From: an uncultured Lachnospiraceae bacterium
GTDB taxonomy: Bacteria; Bacillota_A; Clostridia; TANB77; CAG-508
Assembly: GCA_947165105.1 (NCBI GenBank)
Contig: CAMUZC010000013.1
Coordinates: 1-25,701, forward strand
Length of the DNA stretch: 25,701 bases
Direction of reading: 5' to 3'
A program made the translations under genes and the position numbers. Positions within the stretch are counted from its first letter, which is position 1, and each line of letters starts with the position of its first letter. A model generated the notes under the pieces. The model ran no database searches, was not told the DNA's origin, and saw only the letters and a program-made list of their open reading frames with translations. Shown piece by piece: positions 6,573 through 16,503 of this stretch.

Positions 6573-8201
6573 ATGATAAGCACAATGCATATTAAAAATA
6601 TTGGAATAATTGAGGATTTGACAGTGGAATTTAATAATGGTTTTAATGTTTTAACTGGAGAAACTGGCGCAGGAAAAACATTGATAATTGATTCTTTAGG
6701 AATTATTTCTGGAAATAGGTTTTCTAAGGAAATGATAAGAAAGGGTGAAAATCATTCTTTTGTTGAATTAAATTTATTTTTACCAGATAATATAAATTCA
6801 ATCGATGGAAATGTAGTAGTTTCAAGAGAAATATACGAAAATGGCAGAAATACTTGTAAGATAAATGGACGATTAGTTACTGTAAACGAATTAAGAGAAT
6901 TTATGAGTAATCTTATTGATATACATGGTCAAAATGATAATCAAATGTTAATGAGAAAACAGGAACATATCAGATATTTAGATAATTTTATTGGAAGAGA
7001 AATACTAGAGTATAAGACTGAATATAGTAAAATGTTTAATGAATATAATGAAATAAAAAAAGAGTTAAAAAACAATTATGGGGATGAAAAAGAAAAACAA
7101 CGAAGACTAGATTTACTTAAATATCAATTAAATGAAATTGAAGAAGCTGATTTGAAAAGCAACGAAGAGGATGAATTGAATGAAATACATCATATGATGA
7201 AAAATTCTGAAAAAATATATAACAATCTTACAGAAATTGAAGAGAATTTATCCAATAATGCAATTGAAGCAATAAATAATTCAATAAGATGCATGGAAAA
7301 AATTGAAAATCTAGGTGAAAGATATAAGTGTAAATTAGGAGAATTAAAAAATATTTATTATGAGGTTCAAGAATTATCTAGAGATATAGTAGATATGAAT
7401 GAAGAAATATTTTTTGAAGATGATAAAAGAAATCAAGTTGAAAGAAGATTAGATTTAATATATTCATTAAAAAGAAAATATGGAAATACAATTCCTGAAA
7501 TATTAAATTATAAAGAAAAACTAGAAAGCGAAATTTTTAATATAGAAAACTGTGAAGAACACAATAAAAAATTAAAGGATAAAATAAAAAAATTAGAATG
7601 TAAAATGAATGAATTATGTAAAAATATGGACAATATACGCTCAAAACACAGTGAATATTTAAGTAATAAGATAAATATGGAACTGGCTGATTTAGAGATG
7701 CATAATGCCAAATTTATTGTGTCTAATGAATTTGATATAAACAATAATTTTACTGAGAACGGATTGAATAATGTAGAGTTTTTGATTTCAACTAATGTTG
7801 GCGACGATTACAAACCACTAGTAAAAATTGCTTCAGGTGGTGAAATAACTAGAATTATGTTGGCAATTAAAACTGTATTAGCAGATTCAGACAAAATGCC
7901 AATATTAGTATTTGATGAAATTGATACAGGAATAAGCGGAAAAGCTGCGAAATCAGTTGGTGAAAAAATTAAAATAATTTCAAAAAAACATCAAGTTCTA
8001 TGTGTTACTCATCAGCCAAGTATTGCTGCAAGAGGAGATTCAAATTATTATATTAATAAAAAAGTTAAAAATAAAAAAACAATGACTGAAATTAGAAAAC
8101 TAAATGAACAAGAAGTAATAAAAGAAATTGCAAGAATATCAAGCGGAGAATTGACAGAAGGTTCTATAAATCATGCTATAGAATTAAGAAAAGCTGGATA
8201 A
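6573..8201 (+). CDS. recN: DNA repair protein RecN
   Basis: RecN is an SMC-like ATPase that gathers at DNA double-strand breaks and promotes recombinational repair. The 542-residue protein begins with HIKNIGIIEDL and the Walker A GETGAGKT (29-36). Residues about 150-385 are a long coiled coil rich in Glu, Lys, Asn and Leu. The signature ASGGE is near 420 and the Walker B LVFDEIDTGISG near 445, followed by CVTHQPSIAA. Length is slightly below the usual 550-570. The start is the ATG at 6573, with GGAGG at 6561-6565 placed seven bases before it; the in-frame TTG at 6567 is too close to that site. In many Firmicutes recN is followed by spoIVB and spo0A, but here it is followed by a surface-protein gene. 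Confidence 0.96.
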   Translation: MISTMHIKNIGIIEDLTVEFNNGFNVLTGETGAGKTLIIDSLGIISGNRFSKEMIRKGENHSFVELNLFLPDNINSIDGNVVVSREIYENGRNTCKINGRLVTVNELREFMSNLIDIHGQNDNQMLMRKQEHIRYLDNFIGREILEYKTEYSKMFNEYNEIKKELKNNYGDEKEKQRRLDLLKYQLNEIEEADLKSNEEDELNEIHHMMKNSEKIYNNLTEIEENLSNNAIEAINNSIRCMEKIENLGERYKCKLGELKNIYYEVQELSRDIVDMNEEIFFEDDKRNQVERRLDLIYSLKRKYGNTIPEILNYKEKLESEIFNIENCEEHNKKLKDKIKKLECKMNELCKNMDNIRSKHSEYLSNKINMELADLEMHNAKFIVSNEFDINNNFTENGLNNVEFLISTNVGDDYKPLVKIASGGEITRIMLAIKTVLADSDKMPILVFDEIDTGISGKAAKSVGEKIKIISKKHQVLCVTHQPSIAARGDSNYYINKKVKNKKTMTEIRKLNEQEVIKEIARISSGELTEGSINHAIELRKAG

Positions 8202-8243
8202 AAAAATCAAAAATGCAAAAAATAATTTATATTAAAAAATATA

Positions 8244-8272
8244 TTGACGTTTTTTGAAATTATAAATATAAT
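8244..8272 (+). promoter_or_regulatory. Sigma-A promoter of the surface-protein gene
   Basis: TTGACG at 8244-8249 and a perfect TATAAT at 8267-8272 with a 17-bp spacer. It lies in the 113-base gap after recN, where I see no clear recN terminator. Confidence 0.8.
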
Positions 8273-8314
8273 ATAGTTAATGCAAATGCAAAAAAATAAA
8301 AAGGAGAGATACTT

Positions 8315-9871
8315 ATGAAAAAAAATAAAGTTTTAATAGGAATGTTTATAATTTTTGTTATGATGTTCAATATTTTTGCAACAGCGGTTTATGCGGAAGA
8401 TACAAGAGAATTCGAAGCTCCAGACGAGAATGTTGAATATGAAGATCTTTATGGTATAGCATCTAATAAGTTTGAATTTAGTCCTCTACAAATGTTAATT
8501 ATATACTCATTAAATTCATCTACACCAAACGAGAGTGAGTTTTTGTATAATAAAGTCTTGAAATATAGACATGATATTAATGAAGGAACAATAATTCCAA
8601 TAAGAACTTATAATGGTGCTGACAATCAAGCTAATGAAACAGAAAAATTATTAAGAGAATCAAATGCATGGAATGATGAGAGAATAGATGGATCTGATGC
8701 ATCTGTATTTTTAACTCTTTCAGTTGGAGGAGAAGTAACAACAAGAGAGAAAAAAGCTGAACAAGAAGAAGGATGGATTTACCATACAAATATTTTACAA
8801 TATTCATTGGCTGACCAATTAAATATACCAAGAAATGAAGTTGTTATAAATATCGATGTAAGTATGGATAAATTAGAACAATTTGGAGTAGAAGCTAATG
8901 AATATCAAACTAATAATGTTGATAAATTTACAGATGAAGTTTTAGCAAAAATGCTTGAATTTGAACAAGCAAATCATACTATTGATGTTTTTATCGGAAA
9001 AGAATCTGCAAATTGGGTTCACCAAGTTCTTACAGTTACAGCAACAACAGAAAATAGTGGCGAATGGAAATTAGTATTAGGAACAGATAATAATTTCTAT
9101 TGGCTTAAAACAAAAGATCCTGTAATACAAGAATTTAAAACAACTTTAGAGTATGAAACATCAGAAAAAGATGTTAAAGGAAAAATGGATGGAAATACTT
9201 TCTTACCACCATATGTTGATAATGATAATACAAAAAAAGATTTAGATGTAATTGCAACAATTAAATCTAAAACTAAAGAAGAAATAAAATCAACAAATGA
9301 TGTAGAATTAAGAAATGATGGAAAACCAAATAGTGAAGGTTGGTATTATCCTGATGTAGAAGACAAAATAGTAATTGCAAAAGTATATAAATTTGATGAT
9401 TATGATAATTCAGCTAATAAAGGAATAGTAAATGAAACTGTGAAATTAATTGGTTCACAAGGTGGGGAAGATACACAAAAACCATCAATTAAATGGACAT
9501 TCAGAAGAAAAGAAAAAACAGAAAAAGAAAATAAAGACGGAAGTGTTACAGTAACAATAACATATAACCTTCCTGTTGATCCAGAAAGCATTCCAGAAGG
9601 ATGGAGTCCAATATATGATAAAGATGGAAAAACAATACATTCAATAGAAATAACAATAAAAAAAGGTGAAGACTATGATAAAGATGTTACAGTTAAACAA
9701 GATGGAACAGATGCAACTGTAACAACTCCTGTTTCAAAGAAATGGCAAAAAGATAATTCACAGGCAGATGGAGTTATACCACAAACTGGTGCATTCACAA
9801 TTTTATTAGCAATAGTAATAGTAGGAGCAACAGTATTTGCAATTACAAGATATCGTAAATTAAACAAATAA
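8315..9871 (+). CDS. Secreted cell-wall-anchored protein with IPQTG tail
   Basis: A 518-residue exported protein of unknown function. The N-terminus is a typical signal peptide: MKKNK, a hydrophobic core to about residue 24, and a likely cut after AVYA. The C-terminus has IPQTG at 488-492, then a hydrophobic helix and the basic tail RYRKLNK, the three-part layout of a sortase substrate with an LPXTG-variant motif. Between them lie an acidic region (about 25-330) with no fold I recognise and a Thr/Val/Lys-rich, beta-prone region (about 380-480). No sortase gene is in the window, so the anchoring enzyme must be elsewhere. It has its own strong promoter, AAGGAGAG before ATG, and its own terminator, so it is a single-gene unit inserted between housekeeping genes. 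Confidence 0.8.
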   Translation: MKKNKVLIGMFIIFVMMFNIFATAVYAEDTREFEAPDENVEYEDLYGIASNKFEFSPLQMLIIYSLNSSTPNESEFLYNKVLKYRHDINEGTIIPIRTYNGADNQANETEKLLRESNAWNDERIDGSDASVFLTLSVGGEVTTREKKAEQEEGWIYHTNILQYSLADQLNIPRNEVVINIDVSMDKLEQFGVEANEYQTNNVDKFTDEVLAKMLEFEQANHTIDVFIGKESANWVHQVLTVTATTENSGEWKLVLGTDNNFYWLKTKDPVIQEFKTTLEYETSEKDVKGKMDGNTFLPPYVDNDNTKKDLDVIATIKSKTKEEIKSTNDVELRNDGKPNSEGWYYPDVEDKIVIAKVYKFDDYDNSANKGIVNETVKLIGSQGGEDTQKPSIKWTFRRKEKTEKENKDGSVTVTITYNLPVDPESIPEGWSPIYDKDGKTIHSIEITIKKGEDYDKDVTVKQDGTDATVTTPVSKKWQKDNSQADGVIPQTGAFTILLAIVIVGATVFAITRYRKLNK

Positions 9872-9894
9872 TAATAAAATGAAATATTAAATAT

Positions 9895-9936
9895 AAAAAA
9901 CTACTTATTAATTAGTCTTTAATAAGTAGTTTTTTT
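9895..9936 (+). terminator. Terminator of the surface-protein gene
   Basis: A perfect 17-bp AT-rich stem (9895-9911 with 9920-9936 approximately) around a seven-base loop, ending in a run of seven T. It starts 24 bases after the stop codon. Confidence 0.85.
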
Positions 9937-9946
9937 AGCTGAAGTA

Positions 9947-9975
9947 TTTACTTTTAAGGGTTTTTAATATATAAT
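9947..9975 (+). promoter_or_regulatory. Candidate promoter of lysS
   Basis: TTTACT at 9947-9952 (four of six consensus bases) and a perfect TATAAT at 9970-9975, 17 bp apart, directly after the preceding terminator. No T-box leader fits in the short space before lysS. Confidence 0.5.
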
Positions 9976-10012
9976 ATTGAAAGCGTAGTAAATTATAGAG
10001 GAGGAACAGTTT

Positions 10013-11524
10013 ATGAGTGAAAATGAAATAAACAACACACAAGAACAAGAAGTAGATTTAAATCAATTAATGAAAGTTAGAAGAGAAAAATTAGCAGAAT
10101 TACAAGAACAAGGAAAAGATCCTTATCAAATAACAAAATTTAATAGAACAAATACAGCTGGTGAAATTAAATCAAATTATGAGAAATTTGAAGAAAAAGA
10201 TGTAACAGTTGCAGGTAGAATAATTGCAAAGAGAATAATGGGAAAAGCATCTTTCTGTACAATTCAAGATTGTGATGAAAGAATTCAAAGTTATGTTAGC
10301 ATTAATGATTTAGGAGAAGAAAGCTATAAAGCATTTAAAACTTTTGACATAGGAGATTTTATTGGAATTACAGGATTTGTATTTAAAACAAGAACAGAAG
10401 AAATTTCAGTTCATGCTAAGGAAGTAACATTACTTTCAAAATCATTACGTCCATTACCAGAAAAATTCCATGGATTGAAAGACCCAGACTTACGTTATAG
10501 ACAAAGATATGTTGATTTAATTGTAAATCCAGAGGTTAAGAAAAGTTTTGAAACAAGAAGTAAAATTATAAAAGAAATACGTAAAATATTAGATGAAAAA
10601 GGATATCTAGAAGTTGAGACACCAATATTAAACACAATAGCTGGTGGAGCAACAGCAAGACCATTTATTACACATCACAATTCTTTAGATATAGATATGT
10701 ACTTAAGAATTGCACTTGAATTAAATTTAAAGAGACTAATAGTAGGTGGAATTGATAAAGTATTTGAAATGGGAAGAGTATTCAGAAATGAAGGAATGGA
10801 TATAAGACATAACCCAGAGTTTACAGAGTTAGAATTATATGCAGCATATCAAGATTATAATGATATGATGGATATAACAGAAGAAATCTTCTCAAGATGT
10901 GCGCAAGAAGTTTTAGGAACAACAAAAGTTACATATCAAGGACAAGACATTGACTTAACACCATCATGGAAGAGAATTACAATGATTGACGCAATTAAAG
11001 AAGTTACAGGAATAGATTTTAACACAATTAACACAGACGAAGAAGCTGTAGCATTAGCAAAAGAAAGAAATATAATTATTCCTGACCCAACAAAGGAAAC
11101 AAGAGGAGACGTAATAAGCTTATTCTTTGATGAGTATGTTGAAGAAACATTGATTCAACCAACATTTATTTATGATTATCCAGTTGAAATTTCACCTTTG
11201 GCAAAAAGAAAAACTTCAGATCCACGTTTAACAGAAAGATTTGAGTTGTTTATTGGTGGAAGAGAATATGGAAATGCATTTTCAGAGTTAAATGATCCAA
11301 TAGACCAATATGAAAGATTTAAAAAACAAGTTGAAGCAAGAGAAGCAGGAGACGAGGAAGCCGGAATGATGGATGAAGACTATATTCAAGCACTTGAATA
11401 TGGTATGCCTCCTACAGGTGGATTAGGAATTGGAATTGATAGATTAATAATGTTGCTAACAGATGCGGCTTCAATTAGAGATGTACTATTATTCCCAACA
11501 ATGAAACCAATAAATAACGTATAA
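10013..11524 (+). CDS. lysS: Lysyl-tRNA synthetase, class II
   Basis: LysS charges tRNA-Lys with lysine in the cytoplasm. The 503-residue protein has the usual two parts. An N-terminal OB-fold that binds the anticodon spans about 60-150. A class II catalytic core follows, with motif 2 in [19 protein letters not shown] and motif 3 in [14 protein letters not shown] near the end, then the family tail [11 protein letters not shown]. The length is standard. The ATG is preceded by GAGGAGG eight bases upstream. Neighbours do not share its pathway; it has its own promoter and a hairpin after its stop, so it is probably transcribed alone. Confidence 0.97.
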   Translation: MSENEINNTQEQEVDLNQLMKVRREKLAELQEQGKDPYQITKFNRTNTAGEIKSNYEKFEEKDVTVAGRIIAKRIMGKASFCTIQDCDERIQSYVSINDLGEESYKAFKTFDIGDFIGITGFVFKTRTEEISVHAKEVTLLSKSLRPLPEKFHGLKDPDLRYRQRYVDLIVNPEVKKSFETRSKIIKEIRKILDEKGYLEVETPILNTIAGGATARPFITHHNSLDIDMYLRIALELNLKRLIVGGIDKVFEMGRVFRNEGMDIRHNPEFTELELYAAYQDYNDMMDITEEIFSRCAQEVLGTTKVTYQGQDIDLTPSWKRITMIDAIKEVTGIDFNTINTDEEAVALAKERNIIIPDPTKETRGDVISLFFDEYVEETLIQPTFIYDYPVEISPLAKRKTSDPRLTERFELFIGGREYGNAFSELNDPIDQYERFKKQVEAREAGDEEAGMMDEDYIQALEYGMPPTGGLGIGIDRLIMLLTDAASIRDVLLFPTMKPINNV

Positions 11525-11539
11525 TAAATAGTAATTAAT

Positions 11540-11569
11540 TCACTTCAAGAAAATTAAGTCTTGAAGTGA
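11540..11569 (+). terminator. Likely terminator of lysS
   Basis: A perfect 11-bp stem TCACTTCAAGA/TCTTGAAGTGA with an eight-base loop, 15 bases after lysS. The T-tract is poor (broken by A), so termination may be partial and the next gene could be reached by read-through. Confidence 0.55.
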
Positions 11570-11633
11570 TTAATATATTTTAATAATAATTTATAAATAT
11601 GTATAACTAATTATGCATAATGAAAGGATAAAT

Positions 11634-12401
11634 ATGTTTAGTTTTGACAAAAGAATTTTGTATATTGTTTTAGGAATATTTGTATTTATTAATATTGCAC
11701 ATAGATTAACGAATACAGATAGTTTATTAATTTTATTAATAACATTACCAGCTATATTAATAGCTATTACATTTCATGAATTTGCTCATGCTTTTGCAGC
11801 AGATAAATTAGGAGATAATACTCCACGTAGTCAAGGAAGATTAACACTAAATCCACTAAAACATATAGATCCAATAGGGTTTGCTTTGTTGATTGTTGCT
11901 GGATTTGGTTGGGGAAAACCGGTGGAAATAAGTCCAAGAAATTTTAAAAGGAACATTTCAATGACAAAAGCTGAGGCAATAGTGGCTTTTGCTGGACCAT
12001 TAATGAATTTCTTGCTTGCGATAGTTTCAACTATAATTTTAGCAGTATTTATGAAATATAATGTATTAAGTAACTTACCATCAAGAACATTATGGCTAGT
12101 TTTAGTATTTATAGTAGAATTAATTTTGATAAATGTTGGTTTAGGCTTATTTAACTTAATTCCTTTACCTCCATTAGATGGTTCAAAAATATTAAACCAT
12201 TTTCTACCAACTAGTGCTAGACAATGGTTTGAACGTAATCAGCAAATTTTATACATTATTTTTATAGCTATATGGATTACAGGGATAGCGGAATTAGTTA
12301 TAACACCATGTATAGCTAACACTGTAAAGGGGTTATTTATACTAATAGGAAATATCTTTGATATAAATTTAAAGATAATCTTACAAATATTTGGAATTTA
12401 A
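11634..12401 (+). CDS. Site-2-protease-like M50 membrane metalloprotease
   Basis: A 255-residue multi-pass membrane protein of the M50 site-2 protease class, which cuts substrates inside the membrane. The zinc site HEFAH is at residues 48-52. The third ligand is in the later motif NLIPLPPLDGSKIL, which has the NxxPxxxxDG form. The sequence between the two, with GRLTLNPLKHIDPIG and GWGKPVEISPRNF, is typical of the short bacterial subfamily without PDZ domains, as in B. subtilis YwhC. Five to six membrane helices can be read. I chose ATG 11634 because AAAGGA at 11623-11628 is correctly spaced. An in-frame ATG at 11613 has no such site and would add seven residues. No anti-sigma factor gene lies nearby to suggest a substrate. 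Confidence 0.88.
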   Translation: MFSFDKRILYIVLGIFVFINIAHRLTNTDSLLILLITLPAILIAITFHEFAHAFAADKLGDNTPRSQGRLTLNPLKHIDPIGFALLIVAGFGWGKPVEISPRNFKRNISMTKAEAIVAFAGPLMNFLLAIVSTIILAVFMKYNVLSNLPSRTLWLVLVFIVELILINVGLGLFNLIPLPPLDGSKILNHFLPTSARQWFERNQQILYIIFIAIWITGIAELVITPCIANTVKGLFILIGNIFDINLKIILQIFGI

Positions 12402-12458
12402 AATTGAAAAACGGATAATAATTAAATTTTTATATAAAACGTTGAAAGGAAAGAAAGA

Positions 12459-13457
12459 ATGAAAGATATATTAACTTTAGGAATTGAATCAAGTTGTGAT
12501 GAAACTTCTGTATCTGTTGTAAAAAACGGTAGAGAAGTACTTTCTAATGTTATAAATTCACAAATAAAAATACATGAACAATATGGTGGAGTTGTTCCAG
12601 AAATAGCTTCTAGAAATCATGTTGAGGCTATTTCTGAAGTAACAAAGCAGGCATTGAAAGAAGCAAATGTTACATTTCAGGATATAGATCATATTGCATG
12701 TACATATGGCCCAGGATTAGTAGGAGCGCTGTTGGTAGGTGTTTCATATGCTAAAGCACTAAGTTATACACTAAACATACCATTAGTTGGAACAAATCAC
12801 ATTCAAGGGCATATTGCTGCAAATTATATTACACACAAGGATTTAGAACCACCTTTTTTATGCATGATTGTTTCTGGTGGACACACACATTTAGTACATA
12901 TTAAAAGTTATGATGAATTTGAAATATTAGGAAAGACAAGAGATGATGCTATTGGAGAGGCTTTTGACAAAGTCGCAAGAGTAGTAGGACTAGGATATCC
13001 AGGTGGACCAAAAATAGACAAGCTAGCTAAAGAAGGAATACCTAATATAGTACTTCCAAAAACACATTTTGATAATTTAGATTTCAGCTTTAGTGGAATA
13101 AAAACAGCAATAATAAATTTACATCATAAAAATCCAGATGTTAATAAAGCTGATTTATGTGCAAGTTTTGAAGCTAATGTAACTGAAGTTTTATTAGAAA
13201 ATGTATTAAAAGCAGCTGAGCAACTTGGAATAAAAAAGATTGCTTTGGCTGGTGGAGTTTCTGCTAATTCATATATTAGAGAAAAATTTTTAGAACTAGA
13301 AAAAACACATGGATTTAAGATTTATTATCCAGAGCCTATTTTATGCACGGATAATGCTGCAATGATTGCAAGTGCAGGGTATTATAATTATATTAATGGT
13401 AAGAGATCTGATTTGTACTTGAATGCTATACCTAATTTGAAGCTTGGACAAGAGTAG
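12459..13457 (+). CDS. tsaD: tRNA threonylcarbamoyladenosine transferase TsaD
   Basis: TsaD (Gcp/YgjD) transfers the threonylcarbamoyl group to A37 of tRNAs that read ANN codons, working with TsaB and TsaE. The 332-residue protein starts with the ASKHA nucleotide-binding motif [16 protein letters not shown]. The metal-binding His pair is in [10 protein letters not shown] (His 114 and 118), followed by SGGHTHLV and GGPKID. The GGVSAN loop and the C-terminal [12 protein letters not shown] carry the remaining nucleotide and metal contacts. Length is typical. The ATG has GAAAGGAAAG about ten bases upstream. TsaB and TsaE are not encoded in this window. Confidence 0.97.
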   Translation: MKDILTLGIESSCDETSVSVVKNGREVLSNVINSQIKIHEQYGGVVPEIASRNHVEAISEVTKQALKEANVTFQDIDHIACTYGPGLVGALLVGVSYAKALSYTLNIPLVGTNHIQGHIAANYITHKDLEPPFLCMIVSGGHTHLVHIKSYDEFEILGKTRDDAIGEAFDKVARVVGLGYPGGPKIDKLAKEGIPNIVLPKTHFDNLDFSFSGIKTAIINLHHKNPDVNKADLCASFEANVTEVLLENVLKAAEQLGIKKIALAGGVSANSYIREKFLELEKTHGFKIYYPEPILCTDNAAMIASAGYYNYINGKRSDLYLNAIPNLKLGQE

Positions 13458-13495
13458 ACATTTCAACTACTTTAAAAAAGAAAGGAGTGATTAGA

Positions 13496-14203
13496 GTGTC
13501 GATATATGTGATCGCGGATTTGCATTTGTCCTTTGGGGTAGATAAGCCTATGGATATATTTGGTGATAACTGGGGAAATCATCCGGAGAAGATTAGGCAA
13601 GATTGGATAAGCAAGGTTAAACCTGAAGATACTGTTATTCTCCCAGGAGATTTTTCATGGGCTACCTATATTGAAGATGCAAAGCTGGATTTTCAGTATT
13701 TAAATGATTTGCCAGGTAAAAAGATTTTGCTTAAAGGTAATCATGATTATTGGTGGACAACGCTTACAAAAATGAGAGAATTTGTTAATGAAAATAATTT
13801 TGAAAATATAGATTTTTTATATAATAATTCATATCTTGTTGAAGACAAAGTTATTGTTGGTTCACGAGGTTGGGCACTACAAGATGGTGAAGAAAACAAA
13901 AAAATGATTAATAGAGAAAATGAAAGATTAAAGTTATCTTTTAAAGATGGAATTCAAAAATATGGTGAGAACAAAGAATTCATAGTATTTATGCATTATC
14001 CACCAATCAATTCTAAAGAATTATTAGGAAATAGCTTTTTAGACTTTTATAAAACTATGAAAGAATATAACGTAAAAGAATGTTATTATGGACATTTACA
14101 TGGAAATTCGCACAGAGATGCAATAGAGGGCAAAGTTGGAGGTATTAATTTTCATTTAATAAGCGCGGATTATTTGGATTTTAAATTAGTGAAAATTAAT
14201 TAA
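13496..14203 (+). CDS. Metallophosphoesterase (calcineurin-like)
   Basis: A 235-residue cytoplasmic phosphoesterase with a complete two-metal site: Asp-x-His in IADLHLSF near the start, GDFSW, GNHDYWW, the HYPPIN block and GHLHG near the C-terminus. It resembles the predicted phosphohydrolases of COG1768, whose substrate is not known to me. The start is GTG at 13496 with AAAGGAG eight bases upstream; an in-frame GTG at 13487 overlaps that site and is rejected. It follows tsaD by 38 bases and is probably cotranscribed with it. Confidence 0.87.
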   Translation: MSIYVIADLHLSFGVDKPMDIFGDNWGNHPEKIRQDWISKVKPEDTVILPGDFSWATYIEDAKLDFQYLNDLPGKKILLKGNHDYWWTTLTKMREFVNENNFENIDFLYNNSYLVEDKVIVGSRGWALQDGEENKKMINRENERLKLSFKDGIQKYGENKEFIVFMHYPPINSKELLGNSFLDFYKTMKEYNVKECYYGHLHGNSHRDAIEGKVGGINFHLISADYLDFKLVKIN

Positions 14204-14239
14204 AATTGCTTTGTTCACTTGAAAAGTAATAAAAAACTA

Positions 14240-14267
14240 TTGCAAAATTGGAAAAATGTGGTATAAT
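14240..14267 (+). promoter_or_regulatory. Promoter of tig
   Basis: TTGCAA at 14240-14245 and a perfect TATAAT at 14262-14267 with a 16-bp spacer. TG at 14259-14260 gives an extended -10. The resulting leader is about 70 bases and includes a weak TGTTAC/GTAACA hairpin. Confidence 0.75.
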
Positions 14268-14341
14268 AAATAAGCTTGTTACAATTGAACAGAGTAACAT
14301 AAATGAGAAAACAGATATATTTGAAAGGATGTATGTAAAAA

Positions 14342-15625
14342 ATGAGTATTAAAGTAGAGAAAACAGAAAATACAAATGAATTAAAATTAACATTTAATGT
14401 TCCAGCAGAAACATTTGATGAAGGAATGAAAAAGGTTTATAGCAAAACAGCTAAATATTTCAATATACCAGGATTCAGAAAAGGTAAAGCACCAATGGCT
14501 TTAGTAGAAAGAACATATGGTTCTGAAATCTTCTATGAAGATACATTCAATGAAATAGTTCCAGAAATTTTTGAAAAAGAGATTACTGAAAACAAATTAG
14601 AAGTTGTTAGTAAACCTGAAATAGATATAGTACAAATTGGAAAAGGTAAAGAATTAATCTTTACAGCAGTTGTACAAACTAAACCAGAAGTAAAATTAGG
14701 AAAATATAAAGGAATTGAATTAGAAAAAGTTGAACACAAAATAATGGCAAAAGATGTTAACAGTGAATTAAACCGTATGGCTGAGAAAAATGCTAGATTA
14801 ATCAGTGTTGAAGGTGAAGCAGTAAAAGAAAAAGATATAGCTGTTATTGATTTTGAAGGATTTGTTGATGGAGTAGCTTTTGAAGGTGGAAAAGCAGAAA
14901 ATCACGAATTAGAAATAGGAAGTAAAACATTTATTCCAGGATTTGAAGATCAAGTAATAGGAATGAAAGTTGATGAAGAAAAAGATATCAACGTTAAATT
15001 CCCAGAAGAATACTTCTCAGCAGAGTTAGCTGGAAAAGATGCAACATTTAAAGTTAAATTACATGAAATTAAAAGAAAAGAATTACCTAAAATAGATGAT
15101 GAATTTGCTAAAGATGTTAGTGAATTTGATACATTAAAAGAATTAAAAGATAGCATCAAAGAAAAATTACAAACAGAAAGCAATAACAAAGCTAAATATG
15201 AATTAGAAGAAAATGCTATAAAAGCTGTTTGTGATGCAACAGATATTGAAATTCCATCAGGAATGGTTGAAACTGAAATTGACAATATGATGAAAGACAT
15301 TGAAACAAGATTATCATATCAAGGTTTAAAATTAGAACAATATTTACAAATGATTGGTAAAACAGAAGCTGATATGAGAAAAGAATATGAAGAACAAGCA
15401 AAAACATCTGTAAAAAGTAGAATGGTTTTAGAAGCTATTGTTAAAGCTGAAAAATTAGAAGCTTCAGAAGAAGAAATTTCTGAAAAGATAAAAGAAATGG
15501 CTGAAAACTATGGTAAAAAAGCTGAAGAATTAAAAGATAATGAACATTTAATTAATTACATAAAAGAAAATATGGCAGTAGAAAAAGCAATCAAATTTGT
15601 TGTTGATAATGCAAAAATGAAATAA
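14342..15625 (+). CDS. tig: Trigger factor (ribosome-bound chaperone, peptidyl-prolyl isomerase)
   Basis: Trigger factor docks on ribosomal protein L23 at the exit tunnel and shields nascent chains. The 427-residue protein has the ribosome-binding loop GFRKGKAP at about 44-51 in its N-terminal domain. An FKBP-type isomerase domain runs from about 160 to 245 (IDFEGFVDGVAFEGG, IPGFEDQVIGM). A long, charged helical C-terminal domain forms the chaperone arms. Length is standard. The best Shine-Dalgarno sequence (AAAGGA, 14324-14329) is 12 bases from the ATG, longer than usual, with an ATG-TAA pair between them. It lies upstream of clpP and clpX, the usual Firmicute order, but a terminator separates it from clpP. 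Confidence 0.97.
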   Translation: MSIKVEKTENTNELKLTFNVPAETFDEGMKKVYSKTAKYFNIPGFRKGKAPMALVERTYGSEIFYEDTFNEIVPEIFEKEITENKLEVVSKPEIDIVQIGKGKELIFTAVVQTKPEVKLGKYKGIELEKVEHKIMAKDVNSELNRMAEKNARLISVEGEAVKEKDIAVIDFEGFVDGVAFEGGKAENHELEIGSKTFIPGFEDQVIGMKVDEEKDINVKFPEEYFSAELAGKDATFKVKLHEIKRKELPKIDDEFAKDVSEFDTLKELKDSIKEKLQTESNNKAKYELEENAIKAVCDATDIEIPSGMVETEIDNMMKDIETRLSYQGLKLEQYLQMIGKTEADMRKEYEEQAKTSVKSRMVLEAIVKAEKLEASEEEISEKIKEMAENYGKKAEELKDNEHLINYIKENMAVEKAIKFVVDNAKMK

Positions 15626-15633
15626 AAAAGGTA

Positions 15634-15670
15634 AAAAAGTTAGGGGCAAGTTTTTTATCCCTAACTTTTT
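15634..15670 (+). terminator. Terminator of tig
   Basis: A perfect 12-bp stem AAAAAGTTAGGG/CCCTAACTTTTT with a 13-base loop and a T-tract in its right arm, nine bases after the tig stop. Confidence 0.75.
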
Positions 15671-15725
15671 GCGCTTTTTACAAAAATTTGCCTATTCTAC
15701 AATTATAGAAAATTTAAAATAAGTA

Positions 15726-15754
15726 TTGAAAAAAAGGCAATTATAGTATAAAAT
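15726..15754 (+). promoter_or_regulatory. Candidate promoter of clpP
   Basis: TTGAAA at 15726-15731 and TAAAAT at 15749-15754, 17 bp apart, about 45 bases before clpP. I looked for a CtsR operator (tandem GGTCAAA-type heptads) and did not see one. Confidence 0.5.
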
Positions 15755-15800
15755 GCATTTAATATTGTGTATAATTAAAATAAAAACAAGGAGGAATAAT

Positions 15801-16406
15801 ATGTTAGAGAAAAATAGTTTAGTTCCATATGTTATTGAACAAACATCAAAGGGAGAAAGGTCTTACGATATTTTCTCAAGATTGTTGAAAGATAGAATTA
15901 TATTTTTAGGAGAAGATGTTAATCCAACATCAGCAAGTTTAGTAATAGCTCAATTGTTGTTTTTGGAGTCAGAAGATCCAGATAAAGAGATTTCTCTTTA
16001 TATTAATAGCCCAGGAGGATCTATTACAGATGGTATGGGAATTGTAGATACAATGAATTACATTAAGTGTCCTGTTACTACAATTTGCATTGGTATGGCA
16101 GCAAGTATGGGAGCAGTACTTTTAGCTTCTGGAGAAAAAGGAAAACGTTTTGCTACACCAAATGCTGAAATTTTAATTCACCAACCATTAATCGGTGGCG
16201 GAGGACTTTCTGGTCAAACTACTGAAATTAAAATTCATGCAGATCATATGGTTAAAACTCGTGAAAAATTAAATAAATTATTAAGTGAGAGAACAGGTCA
16301 ACCATTAGATGTAATCAATAGAGATACAGAAAGAGACAATTACATGACTGCTCAAGAAGCATTAGAATATGGTTTAATTGATGGTATTATGGAGAAAAGA
16401 CCTTAA
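15801..16406 (+). CDS. clpP: ATP-dependent Clp protease proteolytic subunit ClpP
   Basis: ClpP forms the 14-subunit serine protease chamber that degrades proteins fed to it by ClpX and other Clp ATPases. The 201-residue protein carries the catalytic triad: Ser 102 in GMAASMGA, His 127 in LIHQP and Asp 175 in NRDTERD. The start is ATG 15801, with AAGGAGG at 15788-15794 correctly placed. An in-frame ATG at 15753 lies within the promoter -10 and is rejected. The next gene, clpX, is the partner ATPase. I see no terminator between them, so a clpP-clpX operon is likely. Confidence 0.97.
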   Translation: MLEKNSLVPYVIEQTSKGERSYDIFSRLLKDRIIFLGEDVNPTSASLVIAQLLFLESEDPDKEISLYINSPGGSITDGMGIVDTMNYIKCPVTTICIGMAASMGAVLLASGEKGKRFATPNAEILIHQPLIGGGGLSGQTTEIKIHADHMVKTREKLNKLLSERTGQPLDVINRDTERDNYMTAQEALEYGLIDGIMEKRP

Positions 16407-16503
16407 TTATTTATTATAATATTCAAATAAAGTAATAAAAGATTAATAAGAGAATTAACAAAACAAACCAAAGAAAATATAATAAAATAAAAAGGAAAGG
16501 AGA

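Noticed and set aside
15753..15800. N-terminal extension of clpP from ATG 15753
   Set aside because: It overlaps the -10 box, while ATG 15801 has a perfect AAGGAGG and gives the normal ClpP start.
15671..15800. CtsR operator upstream of clpP
   Set aside because: No tandem GGTCAAA-like heptads were seen.
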